The notes below the pieces were generated by a model, which saw only the letters and a program-made list of their open reading frames with translations, had not been told where the DNA came from and searched no databases. Both the position numbers and the translations under genes were made by a program. From Candidatus Desulforudis audaxviator MP104C (GTDB taxonomy: Bacteria; Bacillota; Desulfotomaculia; Desulfotomaculales; Desulforudaceae), in contig NC_010424.1 of NCBI RefSeq assembly GCF_000018425.1, positions 2,285,477 to 2,349,476 on the forward strand: a stretch of 64,000 nucleotides of DNA, read 5' to 3'. Of this stretch, positions 18,589 through 27,662 are shown piece after piece (position 1 is the stretch's first letter; each line of letters starts with the position of its first letter).

Positions 18589-19974
18589 TTAGTCGCGAAA
18601 CACCAGCGCATTGCCCACCAGATCGATCAGCCCGACTACCTCCACGGGAAGTTTGTGTTCCTTGACCATGGGGTAGAGCTGGGCTTTGCAGATGGAACAC
18701 GGGGCACACAGAACCTCGACGTTGGTCGCCCGTACCTGTTCGGCCTTCTTGTTGGAGGCCAAGATCCGGTACTGGTACATCTTCGGGTCGTCAAACAGGA
18801 TTCCGGAACCGCCGCCGCAGCAGAAGTTGGCCTCCCGGTTGGGCGTCATTTCCGTGAAGGCGCCCTTCGGCACCACCGCGTTCATTATGACGCGCATGTT
18901 GTCGCTGTGCCCGCAGGCCCGAGCGTAGTTGCAGGGATCGTGCAGCGTAATGCTGCGCGCATTGCGCTTCGGGTCCAGTTCGAGCAGCCCAGCCTTGATA
19001 TAGGCCTCGACCTCGTCGTGGATGTGGGTCATTGGAATCCTCCTGGAGGCCGGCAAGTCCGACATGGTCGGTACGTACATCTTGGTCGCGCGCCAGCCGT
19101 GACCACACTCGCCCCAGACGATCTTCTTGCAGCCCAGGCGGGTGGTTTCCTCCATCAGCCTGGTCACCATCTCCCGCTGGACGCGGTTCTGGTCCATCAG
19201 GTAGCCGAAGTTCCCGGCCTCGGTGATGCGGCTGGAGATGGTCCAGTTGGCACCGACGTAATGGAAGAACATGGCCGCGCCTTTCAGCGTGTTCGGATTC
19301 AGCGCGAAGTCGGCCGACGATGGGACGTAAAGGATGTCCGAATCCGGCTTGTCGACCGGGAACGTAACCTTGAGCCCATCGTACTCCTCCGCAATCTCCT
19401 CGGACAAAAAGTCAAGCGTGTCGATGATCCCAGCCTGGGTCAGGCCCATATGGTTGCCGGTCCGCAGGATCGCGCCCGCAGTGGCGGTGTGGAGTTGCGG
19501 CCCGATGCCCAGCCAGAACAGGATCTGCCGCCCAATCATCGTCACCTCGGCGGTATCGATGCCGAAGGGGCAGACGTGCGCGCAGCGCCGGCACTCGGAA
19601 CACTGGTAGTAATAGCTGAACCACTTTTCAATGGTTTCCAAGTCCAGGTCCTGGGCGCCCACCAGACCCGGGAAGAGTTTCCCCTGCACGGTGAAGTGGC
19701 GCTTGTAAACTTTCCGGATCAGGTCGGCCCGGCCGGCCGGGATGTTGTTCGGATCCCGCGTCCCCAGGTAGGTGTGGCAGTTCTCGGCGCAGGCACCGCA
19801 CTTGACGCACGACTCCATAGCCATTACAAAGGAACGCACCTTGTGGCGGAATTCGTCCAGGTGCTGGATCGCCGCCGCCACTTTCTGGCTGTCGGGTACG
19901 GGTACGACCCCCAGTTTTAAAAACAGGTCTTCGGAAGCCCGCTTGGGCTGCCTCAACCCATTTGTCTCACTCAT
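18589..19974 (-). CDS. dsrK: DsrK, heterodisulfide-reductase-like iron-sulfur subunit
   Basis: A 461-residue cytoplasmic subunit of the DsrMK complex, thought to reduce the DsrC trisulfide with electrons from the quinone pool. Two [4Fe-4S] ferredoxin motifs are seen, ESCVKCGACAENCHTYLG (about residues 55-71) and YQCSECRRCAHVCPFG (about 122-137), then two CCG-type cysteine-rich segments, with FCCGGGSG and LCAPCSICKAQL in the C-terminal half; these hold the non-cubane cluster in HdrB/HdrD relatives. It follows dsrM by 26 bases. No DsrJOP genes are present, as is typical of Gram-positive sulfate reducers. Confidence 0.95.
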   Translation of the reverse strand: MSETNGLRQPKRASEDLFLKLGVVPVPDSQKVAAAIQHLDEFRHKVRSFVMAMESCVKCGACAENCHTYLGTRDPNNIPAGRADLIRKVYKRHFTVQGKLFPGLVGAQDLDLETIEKWFSYYYQCSECRRCAHVCPFGIDTAEVTMIGRQILFWLGIGPQLHTATAGAILRTGNHMGLTQAGIIDTLDFLSEEIAEEYDGLKVTFPVDKPDSDILYVPSSADFALNPNTLKGAAMFFHYVGANWTISSRITEAGNFGYLMDQNRVQREMVTRLMEETTRLGCKKIVWGECGHGWRATKMYVPTMSDLPASRRIPMTHIHDEVEAYIKAGLLELDPKRNARSITLHDPCNYARACGHSDNMRVIMNAVVPKGAFTEMTPNREANFCCGGGSGILFDDPKMYQYRILASNKKAEQVRATNVEVLCAPCSICKAQLYPMVKEHKLPVEVVGLIDLVGNALVFRD

Positions 19975-20000
19975 TTAAGGAACACCTCCTTTCTCAACGG

Positions 20001-20768
20001 CTATTTGGGAAGCTGCACCCTGGCACCCGGCAGACCGCGAGCCGGTTCATGGAACGGCCGGTTAATGATCCACCGCTCCCAGAAAAAGCCGAAAGAGTGC
20101 ATCAGTTTGCTGAACGGGAAGATAATCATCAGGATCATTACCAGCGTGTACTTGGTGATAAAGAAAAGACTGTCGGGCATCGGGTGCGGTTGGAAAAGGA
20201 AAAGTCCCGCGAGGTACTCCCGAACCGGGGCATATCCCACATGGTATTCGGGGAATAGGCGCATGATATTACCCAGCGTGGCGATAGCGATCAGCAGCAA
20301 CAGGTGCACATAATCACTCGCCGAGGAGATGGTCCGGACCTGCTCAACAACCAAGCGCCGCCCCAGCAGGTACACCAGCGCCAACCAGAAGACGATTCCC
20401 AGGCCGGTACCGAACCAGTCCGACATCTTGAGGCTCAGCTCCGGAGTGATAAAGCCGGGCGCCAGGATGTGGAACTGCAACCCCAGGGTGTAAAAGGCCT
20501 GAACATGCCCCGCCAGCATGAGAAACAGGGCGATGTGCATGAACCAGGCGCCAACCCACAGCGGCCGGTCAAACTTCAAGAGGTTCCAAAAAGTGGCCAA
20601 CTGCCAAAGCATCCAGACGATAGCCGCGGACCAGCTCTTCGGCCACGGAGACAAGGTAATGTTGTGCACGATCCGCGGGATCATCCAGCGCCAGATCCGC
20701 CAGGCCACGCCGCCCAGAAACACTGTGACCGCAATGTAGGGCAGAATCTGACCGATAAATACGTTCAC
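20001..20768 (-). CDS. dsrM: DsrM, NarI-like cytochrome b subunit
   Basis: A 255-residue membrane protein with about five or six transmembrane helices. Candidate heme ligands are His residues in WFMHIALFLMLAGHVQAF and in the later FPFSKLMHSFGFFWERW segment. It anchors DsrK and passes electrons from menaquinol. The 5' region carries AAGGAGG just before ATG 20768. The upstream gap to the ferredoxin is 236 bases, so dsrMK may have its own promoter. Confidence 0.93.
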   Translation of the reverse strand: MNVFIGQILPYIAVTVFLGGVAWRIWRWMIPRIVHNITLSPWPKSWSAAIVWMLWQLATFWNLLKFDRPLWVGAWFMHIALFLMLAGHVQAFYTLGLQFHILAPGFITPELSLKMSDWFGTGLGIVFWLALVYLLGRRLVVEQVRTISSASDYVHLLLLIAIATLGNIMRLFPEYHVGYAPVREYLAGLFLFQPHPMPDSLFFITKYTLVMILMIIFPFSKLMHSFGFFWERWIINRPFHEPARGLPGARVQLPK

Positions 20769-21004
20769 CTAGCAACACCTCCTTCTTTGGGAATGGTCTT
20801 GACGGAGGGTCGATTGAAACGGCCCTCCGGGACCGTTTGTTCATAATGCCGCTTCACAAGCAAACTGACAATAACCCTACTACCCGCTTGGCATCTCGGC
20901 GGATGCCGCGGTCTTCAAATGGTGAAACGAAGGGGTAGCCCCCCCAAACCGTGTACGATGCGCACTCCCTTCCTTTCACCCCCCGGTACCTGTCTGGACC
21001 GCAA

Positions 21005-21187
21005 CTACACCTCTTGCAGCGTCACCGCGCCGGTCGGGCAGATGGTGACACAGGTCTCGCAGCCCATACACTCGTCGTTCACCACTTGCGCCTTTCCATC
21101 GACCAGTTTCAAGGTTTCCGACGGACAAGACTCCGTACATTCTCCGCAACCGTCGCAAACACCCTGGTCAACGGCCACTACGAACAT
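21005..21187 (-). CDS. 2[4Fe-4S] ferredoxin
   Basis: A 60-residue clostridial-type ferredoxin with two complete motifs, CDGCGECTESCP and CMGCETCVTICP. It sits upstream of dsrMK in the same direction and may feed electrons to the sulfite-reduction system; partner is not shown by sequence. The start has a GGGGGGTAAGGGG ribosome site. Its upstream flank is cut 410 bases away by an insertion sequence, so the original dsr neighbourhood may have been longer. Confidence 0.93.
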   Translation of the reverse strand: MFVVAVDQGVCDGCGECTESCPSETLKLVDGKAQVVNDECMGCETCVTICPTGAVTLQEV

Positions 21188-21598
21188 AACCCCTTACCCC
21201 CCTTAAAGTTTGTTTTTTTATTTAGCCGACCAGCCGGTTTTGCCGGACACCCGGCCAGGGACAGCCATTTCCATACGTAATATATTCGCTATGTATTCGT
21301 GACCTCTGGCCATATTCCTGCTCCCGGAGAACAACTTTTTTGCATGATCTGATTTTTCAAACAAATACCGCGCTTCCGGTATCGAGATGGTTTTGCGCCC
21401 CCTCGAGCGGCAGGCGCCCCCGTTTTTGAAGGGCGGATATCGACGGCCTTCGAGGAAAACCCGCCATAACCCACATTAAGCCATTTGCGATGTTCGGGAG
21501 AAAAGATAAATAGGCTGTTTTAGAGTTGCGGAAAAAACATTTTACCCCGGTCCAATCCGGATTTTATGCGGTTTGCAGGGATGGGTAACGGGCGGATC
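21188..21598. other. Intergenic region upstream of ferredoxin, no gene
   Basis: Roughly 410 bases up to the IS left end. It holds an AT-rich imperfect palindrome (21272-21293) and otherwise no coding signal; the open frames present have no ribosome site or family resemblance. Confidence 0.5.
21272..21293. promoter_or_regulatory. AT-rich imperfect palindrome, candidate operator
   Basis: CATACGTAATA followed by TATTCGCTATG, an 11+11 imperfect inverted repeat 85 bases upstream of the ferredoxin start. Such symmetry is typical of dimeric regulator sites. The regulator is unknown. Confidence 0.35.
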
Positions 21599-23127
21599 GG
21601 CAAAATTGACCCCAAGGGAGAAAAGCGGAGAAAAAGCGAAGGAGAATGAGAAATAAGAAGGGAAACCCCCTTTTGTGGAGAATCCTTTTTGTAACCACCA
21701 AAAAAGAACCACGAAGGAGGTTTCCCTTATGGCCATTATACCACAACAGCGGCTTTTTGGGTGGCAGGAAATCGACGAACTCGGTGACTTGGAACGTTTT
21801 TTGCTTGTAGTGAACCACCTGCCCGATGAGCAGTTGATGCAAAAGCTGGAGAGAGAGCGTGGTAAGGGACGGGATGATTACCCGGTGCGGGCGGTTTGGA
21901 ACTCCATCCTGGCCGGGATCGTATTTCAGCACGTGTCTGTGGAGAGCCTGCGGCGGGAACTCTGCCGGAACGGCCAGTTGCGGGAACTTTGCGGTTTTGA
22001 TCCGGCCCGGGGCGAGGATGCCGTTCCGCCTTCTTACATATACAGCCGCATCTTGGTGAAACTGATGCGGCACGCCGACGAAGTGGAAAACATATTTACG
22101 CGGCTGGTGGATGAAATAAGAGTGCTGCTACCGGATTTCGGTCGAATTTTGGCCATAGACAGCAAAGCCGTCAGCAGTCTGGCCCGGGGCAAAAAGCGGG
22201 ATGAAGAAGAGAAGGTCCAAAAGCCTGACGGGCGCCGGGACACCGATGCGGACTGGGGCCGGAAAACATACCGGGGGCGTAAGAAAGGCGGCACCCTATG
22301 GGAAAAAGTCGTGTGGTGGTTTGGCTACAAACTCCACCTTGTAGTTGACGCTGTTTATGAACTGCCGGTGGGATTTGCGGTGACAAAGGCGTCGGCCAGC
22401 GACGTGAAAGAGGGACATATACTCATTGATCGGGTGGCGAAAGAGCATCCGGAGATTGTGGCCCGCTGCGAGGCATTGGCGGCGGACAAAGCCTTTGACG
22501 ACATCAAGCTAAACGTGAAACTCTGGGACGAATACCGGATCAAGCCCGTGATTGACATCCGCAACACGTGGCGGGACGGCGAGGAGACGTGGCTTGTAAC
22601 CGGTAAGGAGAACATCGTTTACGATTACCGTGGAACGGTTTATTGTTGCTGCCCCGAGACAAACAAACGTCGCGAGATGGCCTTCGGGGGATTTGAGAAA
22701 GACCGGGAAACCTTGAAATACCGCTGTCCGGCCCGGCACTACGGAGTAGAGTGCCGGGGCATGGAACAATGTGCCGCAACCGGTGGGATACGTATTCCCC
22801 TGGTGGAAGACCGGCGGATCTTCACCCCGCTGGCGCGGTCCAGCTACAAGTGGAAAACACTCTACAAAAAGCGTACGGCGGTAGAAAGGGTAAATGCCCG
22901 CCTGGACGAGGCCTACGGATTTGAAAAGCATTTCATTCGGGGCTTGAAGAAGATGAAGCTGCGTTGCGGGTTGGCCCTGATGGTGATGCTGGCGATGGCC
23001 GTGGGCCGACTGCGACAAAAACAAGGAATAGACTTAAGGAGCCTGGTGAAGGCGGCCTGACGGGGCTCAACCGGAAAACAGATTACCTGCCAAGAGACGC
23101 CCAGAGTGGCGCTGGGGTAAGTTTGCC
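21599..23127 (+). mobile_element. IS4/IS5-superfamily insertion sequence, about 1.53 kb
   Basis: One transposase gene flanked by imperfect inverted repeats: GGCAAAATTGACCCCA at 21599-21614 and, inverted, GGCAAACTTACCCCA at 23127-23113. No clear target duplication is seen in the flanks, so the exact ends are approximate. The element lies between the dsrMK-ferredoxin side and the fmdB/HEAT/dsrABD side of the sulfite-reduction region. Confidence 0.75.
21729..23060 (+). CDS. DDE transposase, IS4-like
   Basis: A 443-residue transposase that appears intact. The DDE residues can be placed: first Asp in ILAIDSKAVSS, second Asp in ALAADKAFDD, and the Glu in YKKRTAVERVNARL, which also fits the Y-(2)-R-(3)-E signature. 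ATG 21729 follows AAGGAGGTTTCCCTT; the longer frame to 21675 is not needed. Its C-terminal part includes a Cys cluster (VYCCCPETNK, CPARHYGVECRGMEQC) seen in some IS4/IS1182-type enzymes. Confidence 0.9.
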   Translation: MAIIPQQRLFGWQEIDELGDLERFLLVVNHLPDEQLMQKLERERGKGRDDYPVRAVWNSILAGIVFQHVSVESLRRELCRNGQLRELCGFDPARGEDAVPPSYIYSRILVKLMRHADEVENIFTRLVDEIRVLLPDFGRILAIDSKAVSSLARGKKRDEEEKVQKPDGRRDTDADWGRKTYRGRKKGGTLWEKVVWWFGYKLHLVVDAVYELPVGFAVTKASASDVKEGHILIDRVAKEHPEIVARCEALAADKAFDDIKLNVKLWDEYRIKPVIDIRNTWRDGEETWLVTGKENIVYDYRGTVYCCCPETNKRREMAFGGFEKDRETLKYRCPARHYGVECRGMEQCAATGGIRIPLVEDRRIFTPLARSSYKWKTLYKKRTAVERVNARLDEAYGFEKHFIRGLKKMKLRCGLALMVMLAMAVGRLRQKQGIDLRSLVKAA

Positions 23128-23366
23128 CTTTGGCAGAGCGGCATAGTCTATATACTCCATTTACCCCAGTTGCTAACTGTGTTTTGTGGCTTGGGGAACA
23201 GCCGGTGCCGGGTGTGGGCGTTGCCTTGTCGGGACCAAAAATGCTTACAACGCAAAACGCTGACATTGCTCGTCAATTGACAGGCGCCCCTGACTGCTGG
23301 TATTCTGAGTGCGGCGGCGCTTGAAGCCGCAGATCCGTTTCCTGTTGTACTAAGGAGGCGAAATCA

Positions 23367-23609
23367 ATGCCTGTTTTCGAGTTTCGATGCCTGGAGTGCG
23401 GCGACCTTTTTGAAAAGTTTTTCCGGAATTCGGACAAGGGGGTCGAGGTCGCCTGTCCCAAATGCCGTTCGGAATCGTTCGAGCGCGTGATCAGCAGCAC
23501 CAATTACGTAATGGGCTCCGGCAAACCGCAGAAACCCAAGATCACGACCAAGTCGTGCAGCGCGGGAAACACTTGTGCCACATTGGAAATACCGGGACCA
23601 ACCAGGTGA
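23367..23609 (+). CDS. FmdB-family zinc-ribbon protein
   Basis: An 80-residue protein with the FmdB putative regulatory zinc ribbon: PVFEFRCLECGDLFEK and VACPKCRSESFERVIS supply CxxC pairs. The C-terminus has two further Cys. The ATG follows AAGGAGG at good spacing. It is four bases upstream of a zinc-ribbon/HEAT gene on the same strand and faces the dsr genes. FmdB proteins often sit near redox operons, but no reaction is known. Confidence 0.88.
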   Translation: MPVFEFRCLECGDLFEKFFRNSDKGVEVACPKCRSESFERVISSTNYVMGSGKPQKPKITTKSCSAGNTCATLEIPGPTR

Positions 23610-23613
23610 GGCA

Positions 23614-24765
23614 GTGGTAAACGTAGGCTTCGGTAAAGAACTGGTCAAGAAGGTGTCCTGCCCCTTTTGCGGAATGGCCATCGACCGGCCACGCGAGTTG
23701 AAGACCCGCCGGCCCGGGGAGATGCCCGCGGGCGCTTGCGCCTGCGGCGCGGTGTACACGTTTGACATCACCGGACACAACCTGGGGTCGGCTTTTCTGG
23801 AGGCACTGGTCCTAGCCTGCGACATGGATTGGGAACTGGCTTCGGACCTGGCGTCCGGAGAGGACTATTCCGAGAAGATCCTTGAGAGATACGACGACCA
23901 ATCACACTATATTGTCCCCGGGGGCGCTTATGAAGGGCGGAGGGTCGCCGGTGCCCTGTACTTTGTGCGGCTGCACCAGGAAATCCAGGAAGTGACCGGT
24001 GAAGGAGCGGCGAGAAGACTACTGCGGTCCGAGCCCGAGCCTTTCGTCCGGGCCGCCGTCAGGACCCCTGCCGTCCGCAAGAGTTCTCTGACCAAAAAAC
24101 AGGTCGAAGAATTGGTCGGTGCCAACCGCATTGAACCGCTCCTGGAGGCCGCCGCCGCGCAGGACAAGAAGGTGCTCCGGCACCTGCAGCGCCTCCTGTG
24201 TTCCGGAGACCGGCTCTTCCGTTTCCGGGTGACCGAAACCCTGGGCCGGGTTTCGGCCGTGATCGCGGCCGAAGACCCGGCACCAGTCGCCAACCTGCTT
24301 CAAGAGCTGGCCAATTCGTTCCAGTACTCCGCCGCGTCGAACTGGGGCGCCCTGGAGGCCATGGGCGAAATCATCGCCCACGCACCCGGGGTTTTCGGCG
24401 GCTACATCCCGGTGCTGTACCAGTTCTTGCAGGACGAAGGCCTAAGGCCGCAAGCCGTCAGGGGCATAGGCACCGTCGCCCGGGTCCGGCCGGAATTGGT
24501 CCGCTGGACGATCCCCCGCCTCCTGCTTTTCCTCCAGGACCCCAATCCCGAGACCAGGGGCTGCACGGCGTGGGTGCTCGGCAACCTGGCCGCATCCGAA
24601 GCCAGACCCGGCCTGGCCGCAATCGCGGGCCGGGAAGAGGCGGTCGAGTTTTACGAGGATGGGAGAATCACGAGGAAAACGGTCGGCCAGCTGGCCGCGG
24701 AGGCCTTGGAGAATATAGAATTCAGAAGCCAGAAGCCAGAAACCAAAAGCCAAAAGCCAGAATGA
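23614..24765 (+). CDS. Zinc-ribbon plus HEAT-repeat protein of unknown function
   Basis: About 383 residues. The N-terminus has a ribbon-like CPFCGMAID ... CACGAVYTFDITGHN; the C-terminal two thirds is helical with HEAT-like units such as RLFRFRVTETLGRVSAVI, GLRPQAVRGIGTVARVRPELV and NPETRGCTAWVLGNLAAS. I use GTG 23614, which follows AGGTGAGG; a 5' extension would overlap fmdB. The last roughly 15 residues (FRSQKPETKSQKPE) are translated from a dispersed repeat, so the true ancestral C-terminus probably ended earlier. Likely co-expressed with FmdB; a scaffold role in sulfur metabolism is only a guess from location. Confidence 0.75.
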   Translation: MVNVGFGKELVKKVSCPFCGMAIDRPRELKTRRPGEMPAGACACGAVYTFDITGHNLGSAFLEALVLACDMDWELASDLASGEDYSEKILERYDDQSHYIVPGGAYEGRRVAGALYFVRLHQEIQEVTGEGAARRLLRSEPEPFVRAAVRTPAVRKSSLTKKQVEELVGANRIEPLLEAAAAQDKKVLRHLQRLLCSGDRLFRFRVTETLGRVSAVIAAEDPAPVANLLQELANSFQYSAASNWGALEAMGEIIAHAPGVFGGYIPVLYQFLQDEGLRPQAVRGIGTVARVRPELVRWTIPRLLLFLQDPNPETRGCTAWVLGNLAASEARPGLAAIAGREEAVEFYEDGRITRKTVGQLAAEALENIEFRSQKPETKSQKPE

Positions 24766-24832
24766 GACAACCATGCCGTCGCGCGGGGCCGTATACAATG
24801 AAAATCGCCTAACAACATTCTGAATTCTAGTT
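24718..24832. repeat. Dispersed repeat at the convergent gene junction
   Basis: GAATTCAGAAGCCAGAAGCC and related AAACCAAAAGCC units run out of the HEAT gene; an ATTCTGAATTCTAGTTCT piece follows at about 24814-24831. Same family as 7741-7832. The repeat carries the stop codon of the HEAT gene and ends at the YkgJ-family stop. Confidence 0.6.
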
Positions 24833-24833
24833 C

Positions 24834-25457
24834 TTAGTCCCTCAGCTTGATCAGTTCTTCCAGGGACGATTTCAGGGTTTTGGATACGGAAACCAGAAAG
24901 TCCGCCCGCTCCAGATCTGTTTCCCCGGCCCGCACCAAGAGTTCCCGCGACAGCCGGTGCAGGCTCCGGTACACTGCATCAAGATCGAAGGCCGGATAAG
25001 ACTGGCCCTCTTCGAACCCGGCCTGGCCGCAGACGAAAGCCCGGCCGCCGATCACCGTCGGGATGCCGTACACGCGGCAGGTGATGGGCCGGAAGGGGTA
25101 GAGAACACACTCGTCGTTATCATCCAGCAACGGGCAGCGGATTTTCTCCCGGGCCAGCGCATAGGACTGCAGGTGCGGGTCGTTCCGTTCCTTGAGGCTT
25201 TTCTCCAGCGCCGCCAGCGCCTTATCCGCCTTGTCCGCCCGCAAGAGCGCTGCGGCTTTCTCGTTCGCGCCCAATTCGTCAAAGAGCTGCTTCAGGTATA
25301 CGGATTCGATCAAGAACAAGCCGAAAATGGCGTGACAGCAATCGACGCAGTGCTTGGCACAGCGAATCCGCTCGCCGTGGTCGCGCTCCATTTTCCGGAA
25401 CGCCGCGTCCGCACCCGTCACCAACCGCTCGTATTCGCGGAACAATTCTTCCGGCAT
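24834..25457 (-). CDS. YkgJ-family cysteine-cluster protein
   Basis: A 207-residue protein with the metal-chelating Cys pattern of the YkgJ/CxxCxxCC family: CAKHCVDCCHAIFG (about residues 33-46), then CPLLDDNDECVLYPFRPITCRVYG and a late FVCGQ. Members are thought to bind zinc or iron, possibly an Fe-S cluster. It follows the TPR gene by 12 bases, in line with dsrABD, so it may serve sulfite reductase assembly or redox chemistry. That link is inferred from position only. Confidence 0.85.
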   Translation of the reverse strand: MPEELFREYERLVTGADAAFRKMERDHGERIRCAKHCVDCCHAIFGLFLIESVYLKQLFDELGANEKAAALLRADKADKALAALEKSLKERNDPHLQSYALAREKIRCPLLDDNDECVLYPFRPITCRVYGIPTVIGGRAFVCGQAGFEEGQSYPAFDLDAVYRSLHRLSRELLVRAGETDLERADFLVSVSKTLKSSLEELIKLRD

Positions 25458-25469
25458 GACTCTCTTCCT

Positions 25470-26099
25470 TTACTTTCGGCGATAGGGTTCAAGTATTTGC
25501 GCGAACTCGGGGTGCAGCGCGAAGCCCAAACTCGCGGCAATATCGGCGTGCTTGACCGCCTTGGGAAAATCGCCCTTATGGTAATACGCCACGGCTAAGT
25601 TGTTGTGTCCCAGGCCAAAATTCGGAGCGAGGGCAATCAGTCTTTCACCGACCTCGATCGCCTTGTCCACGTCACCCCGTTGCAGGTAGGCGTTGGCCAG
25701 GTTGTTCCAGGCTTGGGCGATCTCCGGGTTGAGTTCCAGGGCTTTTTGAAGCGCCTCGATCGCCTCGCCGGTCTTGGCCATTTGCAGGTAAGCAAAGCCC
25801 AGGTTCGCGTAACCGCGGGCGTAGCGGGGCTCCAGTTCCACGGCCTTCCGGTTGACTTCGGCGACCTTTTCCATGTCACCCTCTTTAAAGTAGATGTAGC
25901 CGAGGTTAACGTAGGCCTCGAACATCCGGCTGCCCGTCTCGATCGCTTTCTCGAAGTGTTCCCGGGCCTCATCAAGCCTGTTCTGTTGCATCATCGCCAC
26001 CCCCAGGTTGTAGGCGGCGGTGGCGCAGTCCTCGTTTTCCTTCAGAATCCGCTTCTGCTCCGCGATGAACTCCTCGGAACCCTGCGGTTCCCGCGGCAT
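25470..26099 (-). CDS. TPR-repeat protein linked to dsrABD
   Basis: A 209-residue soluble protein made almost wholly of tetratricopeptide repeats (about five), for example AYNLGVAMMQQNRLDEAREHFEKAI, AYVNLGYIYFKEGDMEKVAEVNRKA and AWNNLANAYLQRGDVDKAIEVGERL. ATG 26099 is preferred; an ATG at 26111 sits too close to its ribosome site. No signal peptide. It lies 98 bases behind dsrD and just before the YkgJ-family gene. TPR proteins are protein-interaction scaffolds, so a DsrAB maturation role is plausible but not shown. Confidence 0.85.
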   Translation of the reverse strand: MPREPQGSEEFIAEQKRILKENEDCATAAYNLGVAMMQQNRLDEAREHFEKAIETGSRMFEAYVNLGYIYFKEGDMEKVAEVNRKAVELEPRYARGYANLGFAYLQMAKTGEAIEALQKALELNPEIAQAWNNLANAYLQRGDVDKAIEVGERLIALAPNFGLGHNNLAVAYYHKGDFPKAVKHADIAASLGFALHPEFAQILEPYRRK

Positions 26100-26197
26100 A
26101 TGACCACACATCCTTTACGCGGCGGCAGGGAAAGAGGCCGCCCGCAGTCGCGGGGCAGCCTCTCTCACCACCCTGATTTCAGAATGACCGTATGGAT

Positions 26198-26431
26198 CTA
26201 ACCCTCTGTCCGAATACCCGCGCCCTTCAGGCCGTACATTGTGGTGCTACCGGTGGAATAGTACTCCAGCACGCCCTCATTGATCAGGGCCGAGCAGGCC
26301 TTTTTGACTTGCAGGGTTTTAGCGCTCGGAATTTTATCCTTAACAGCCTTGTCGATTTCGTTGAAGTAAAACTTCGTCTTGGTCTTTCCACTCTGCAAGT
26401 ACTCAACGATCGCTTGTTTAAGGTCGTCCAT
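26198..26431 (-). CDS. dsrD: DsrD, allosteric/winged-helix partner of sulfite reductase
   Basis: A 77-residue protein starting MDDLKQAIVEYLQSGKTKTKFYFNEIDKA, the usual DsrD winged-helix fold. DsrD is found directly after dsrAB in sulfate reducers and has been shown to stimulate DsrAB. It lies 28 bases after dsrB with its own ribosome site (AGGGAGATG). Length matches the family (about 78). Confidence 0.95.
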   Translation of the reverse strand: MDDLKQAIVEYLQSGKTKTKFYFNEIDKAVKDKIPSAKTLQVKKACSALINEGVLEYYSTGSTTMYGLKGAGIRTEG

Positions 26432-26459
26432 TTATAGCATCTCCCTTAATCTGATGGTC

Positions 26460-27650
26460 CTATTCTTCTCCCTCAGCCGCCCTGGTAACCGCCCAAGCCG
26501 CGTCGGTGTACTTGAACTGCGTGCTGGTGCGGTAGGTGTCGTACGCCAGCCGGTAGTCGTCGATCAGGTGCTCGGTGAAGGGCAGGTTGCACTTCTCGAA
26601 GAATTTCTCCCAGCCGATCCGAGCGGCCCAGTCGCCGATGCGCTCGTACTTGCGGGCGTCGGCGGCGTAGGCGTTCAGCACCTGCTTCGTCGCTTCCACC
26701 ACTTCCGGGAACCGGGGGTGGTTGTTCGGCAGGTACGGAATGATGACCTTGGAGAACGTGGGCGGGCTGATGCGGTTGGACACCTTGCCGCCCGCCATCA
26801 TGACCACGCAGTCGCCCTGGCCGTCCGCCAGCGGCAGCGCCGGACACATGGTGTAGCAGTTGCCGCAGAACATGCACCGTTCCACCTTGATCTTGACCGT
26901 TTTCAGGCCATCCTCGGTCTTGCCGGGGGAAATGGCCGCCGTCGGGCAGGAGGCGATGGCCAGCGGAATCTCGCAGATCTTGTGCAATACTTCGTGGTCG
27001 ATAGCCGGGGGCTTGCGGTGGTAACCCAGAAGCGCGATGTCCGAGCAGTGCACGGCGCCGCACATGTTCAGACAGCAGGCCATGGATACCCGGACCTGGG
27101 CCGGGAGGTCCATCGAGGTGAAGTGTTCGAACAGTCCGTCCATGAGCGCCTTCACCATAGAGGAAGCGTCCACGGCCGCCGTGTGGCAGTGGATGAAACC
27201 CTGGGTGTGGACGATGTTGGTCACGCCCGCGCCTGTCCCGCCGACCGGGAACTTGAGGCTGCCGCCGATGGCGAAGGTATGCTTGGCGAGTTCCGCCTTC
27301 AGGGCCTCGACCTTTTCGAGGCTGTCCACGATGAACTCGATGTTGTTGCGGGTGGTAAAACGCACATAGCCGTCGGCGAACCGGTCGGCGATGTCGCACA
27401 GCTCCCGCAGGAATTCCACGGTCATGAACCGCATGCCGCCGCACCGAACGGTGAAAGCCTTGTCACCGGTCTCGGACACGTGTACCAGCACGCCCGGCTC
27501 AAGGATTTCGTGGTAGGCCCACTTGCCGTAGTTGTTCTGGATTACGGGCGGGAAGAACTGCCAGTAGTGACGCGGGCCGATGTCCGTCACCCGGCCTTCC
27601 ATATGGTTGTCCGGGTTGAACCTGCCGAGTCTTTCTTTAGATAACGCCAT
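26460..27650 (-). CDS. dsrB: Dissimilatory sulfite reductase beta subunit
   Basis: A 396-residue subunit. Siroheme/cluster cysteines appear in [19 protein letters not shown]; the inserted ferredoxin domain has CPTAAISPG and [15 protein letters not shown]. It pairs with DsrA and reduces sulfite by six electrons, passing the sulfur to DsrC. Starts 12 bases after dsrA with AGGAGG just upstream. It carries the functional siroheme in characterised complexes. Confidence 0.98.
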   Translation of the reverse strand: MALSKERLGRFNPDNHMEGRVTDIGPRHYWQFFPPVIQNNYGKWAYHEILEPGVLVHVSETGDKAFTVRCGGMRFMTVEFLRELCDIADRFADGYVRFTTRNNIEFIVDSLEKVEALKAELAKHTFAIGGSLKFPVGGTGAGVTNIVHTQGFIHCHTAAVDASSMVKALMDGLFEHFTSMDLPAQVRVSMACCLNMCGAVHCSDIALLGYHRKPPAIDHEVLHKICEIPLAIASCPTAAISPGKTEDGLKTVKIKVERCMFCGNCYTMCPALPLADGQGDCVVMMAGGKVSNRISPPTFSKVIIPYLPNNHPRFPEVVEATKQVLNAYAADARKYERIGDWAARIGWEKFFEKCNLPFTEHLIDDYRLAYDTYRTSTQFKYTDAAWAVTRAAEGEE

Positions 27651-27662
27651 CCTTCAAACCTC

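Noticed and set aside
21289..21474. 61-codon minus-strand ORF upstream of ferredoxin
   Set aside because: No ribosome site or family; Arg/Gly-rich low-quality translation.
23113..23300. Target-site duplication of the IS4-type element
   Set aside because: Flanking bases on the two sides do not match; the ends are left approximate.
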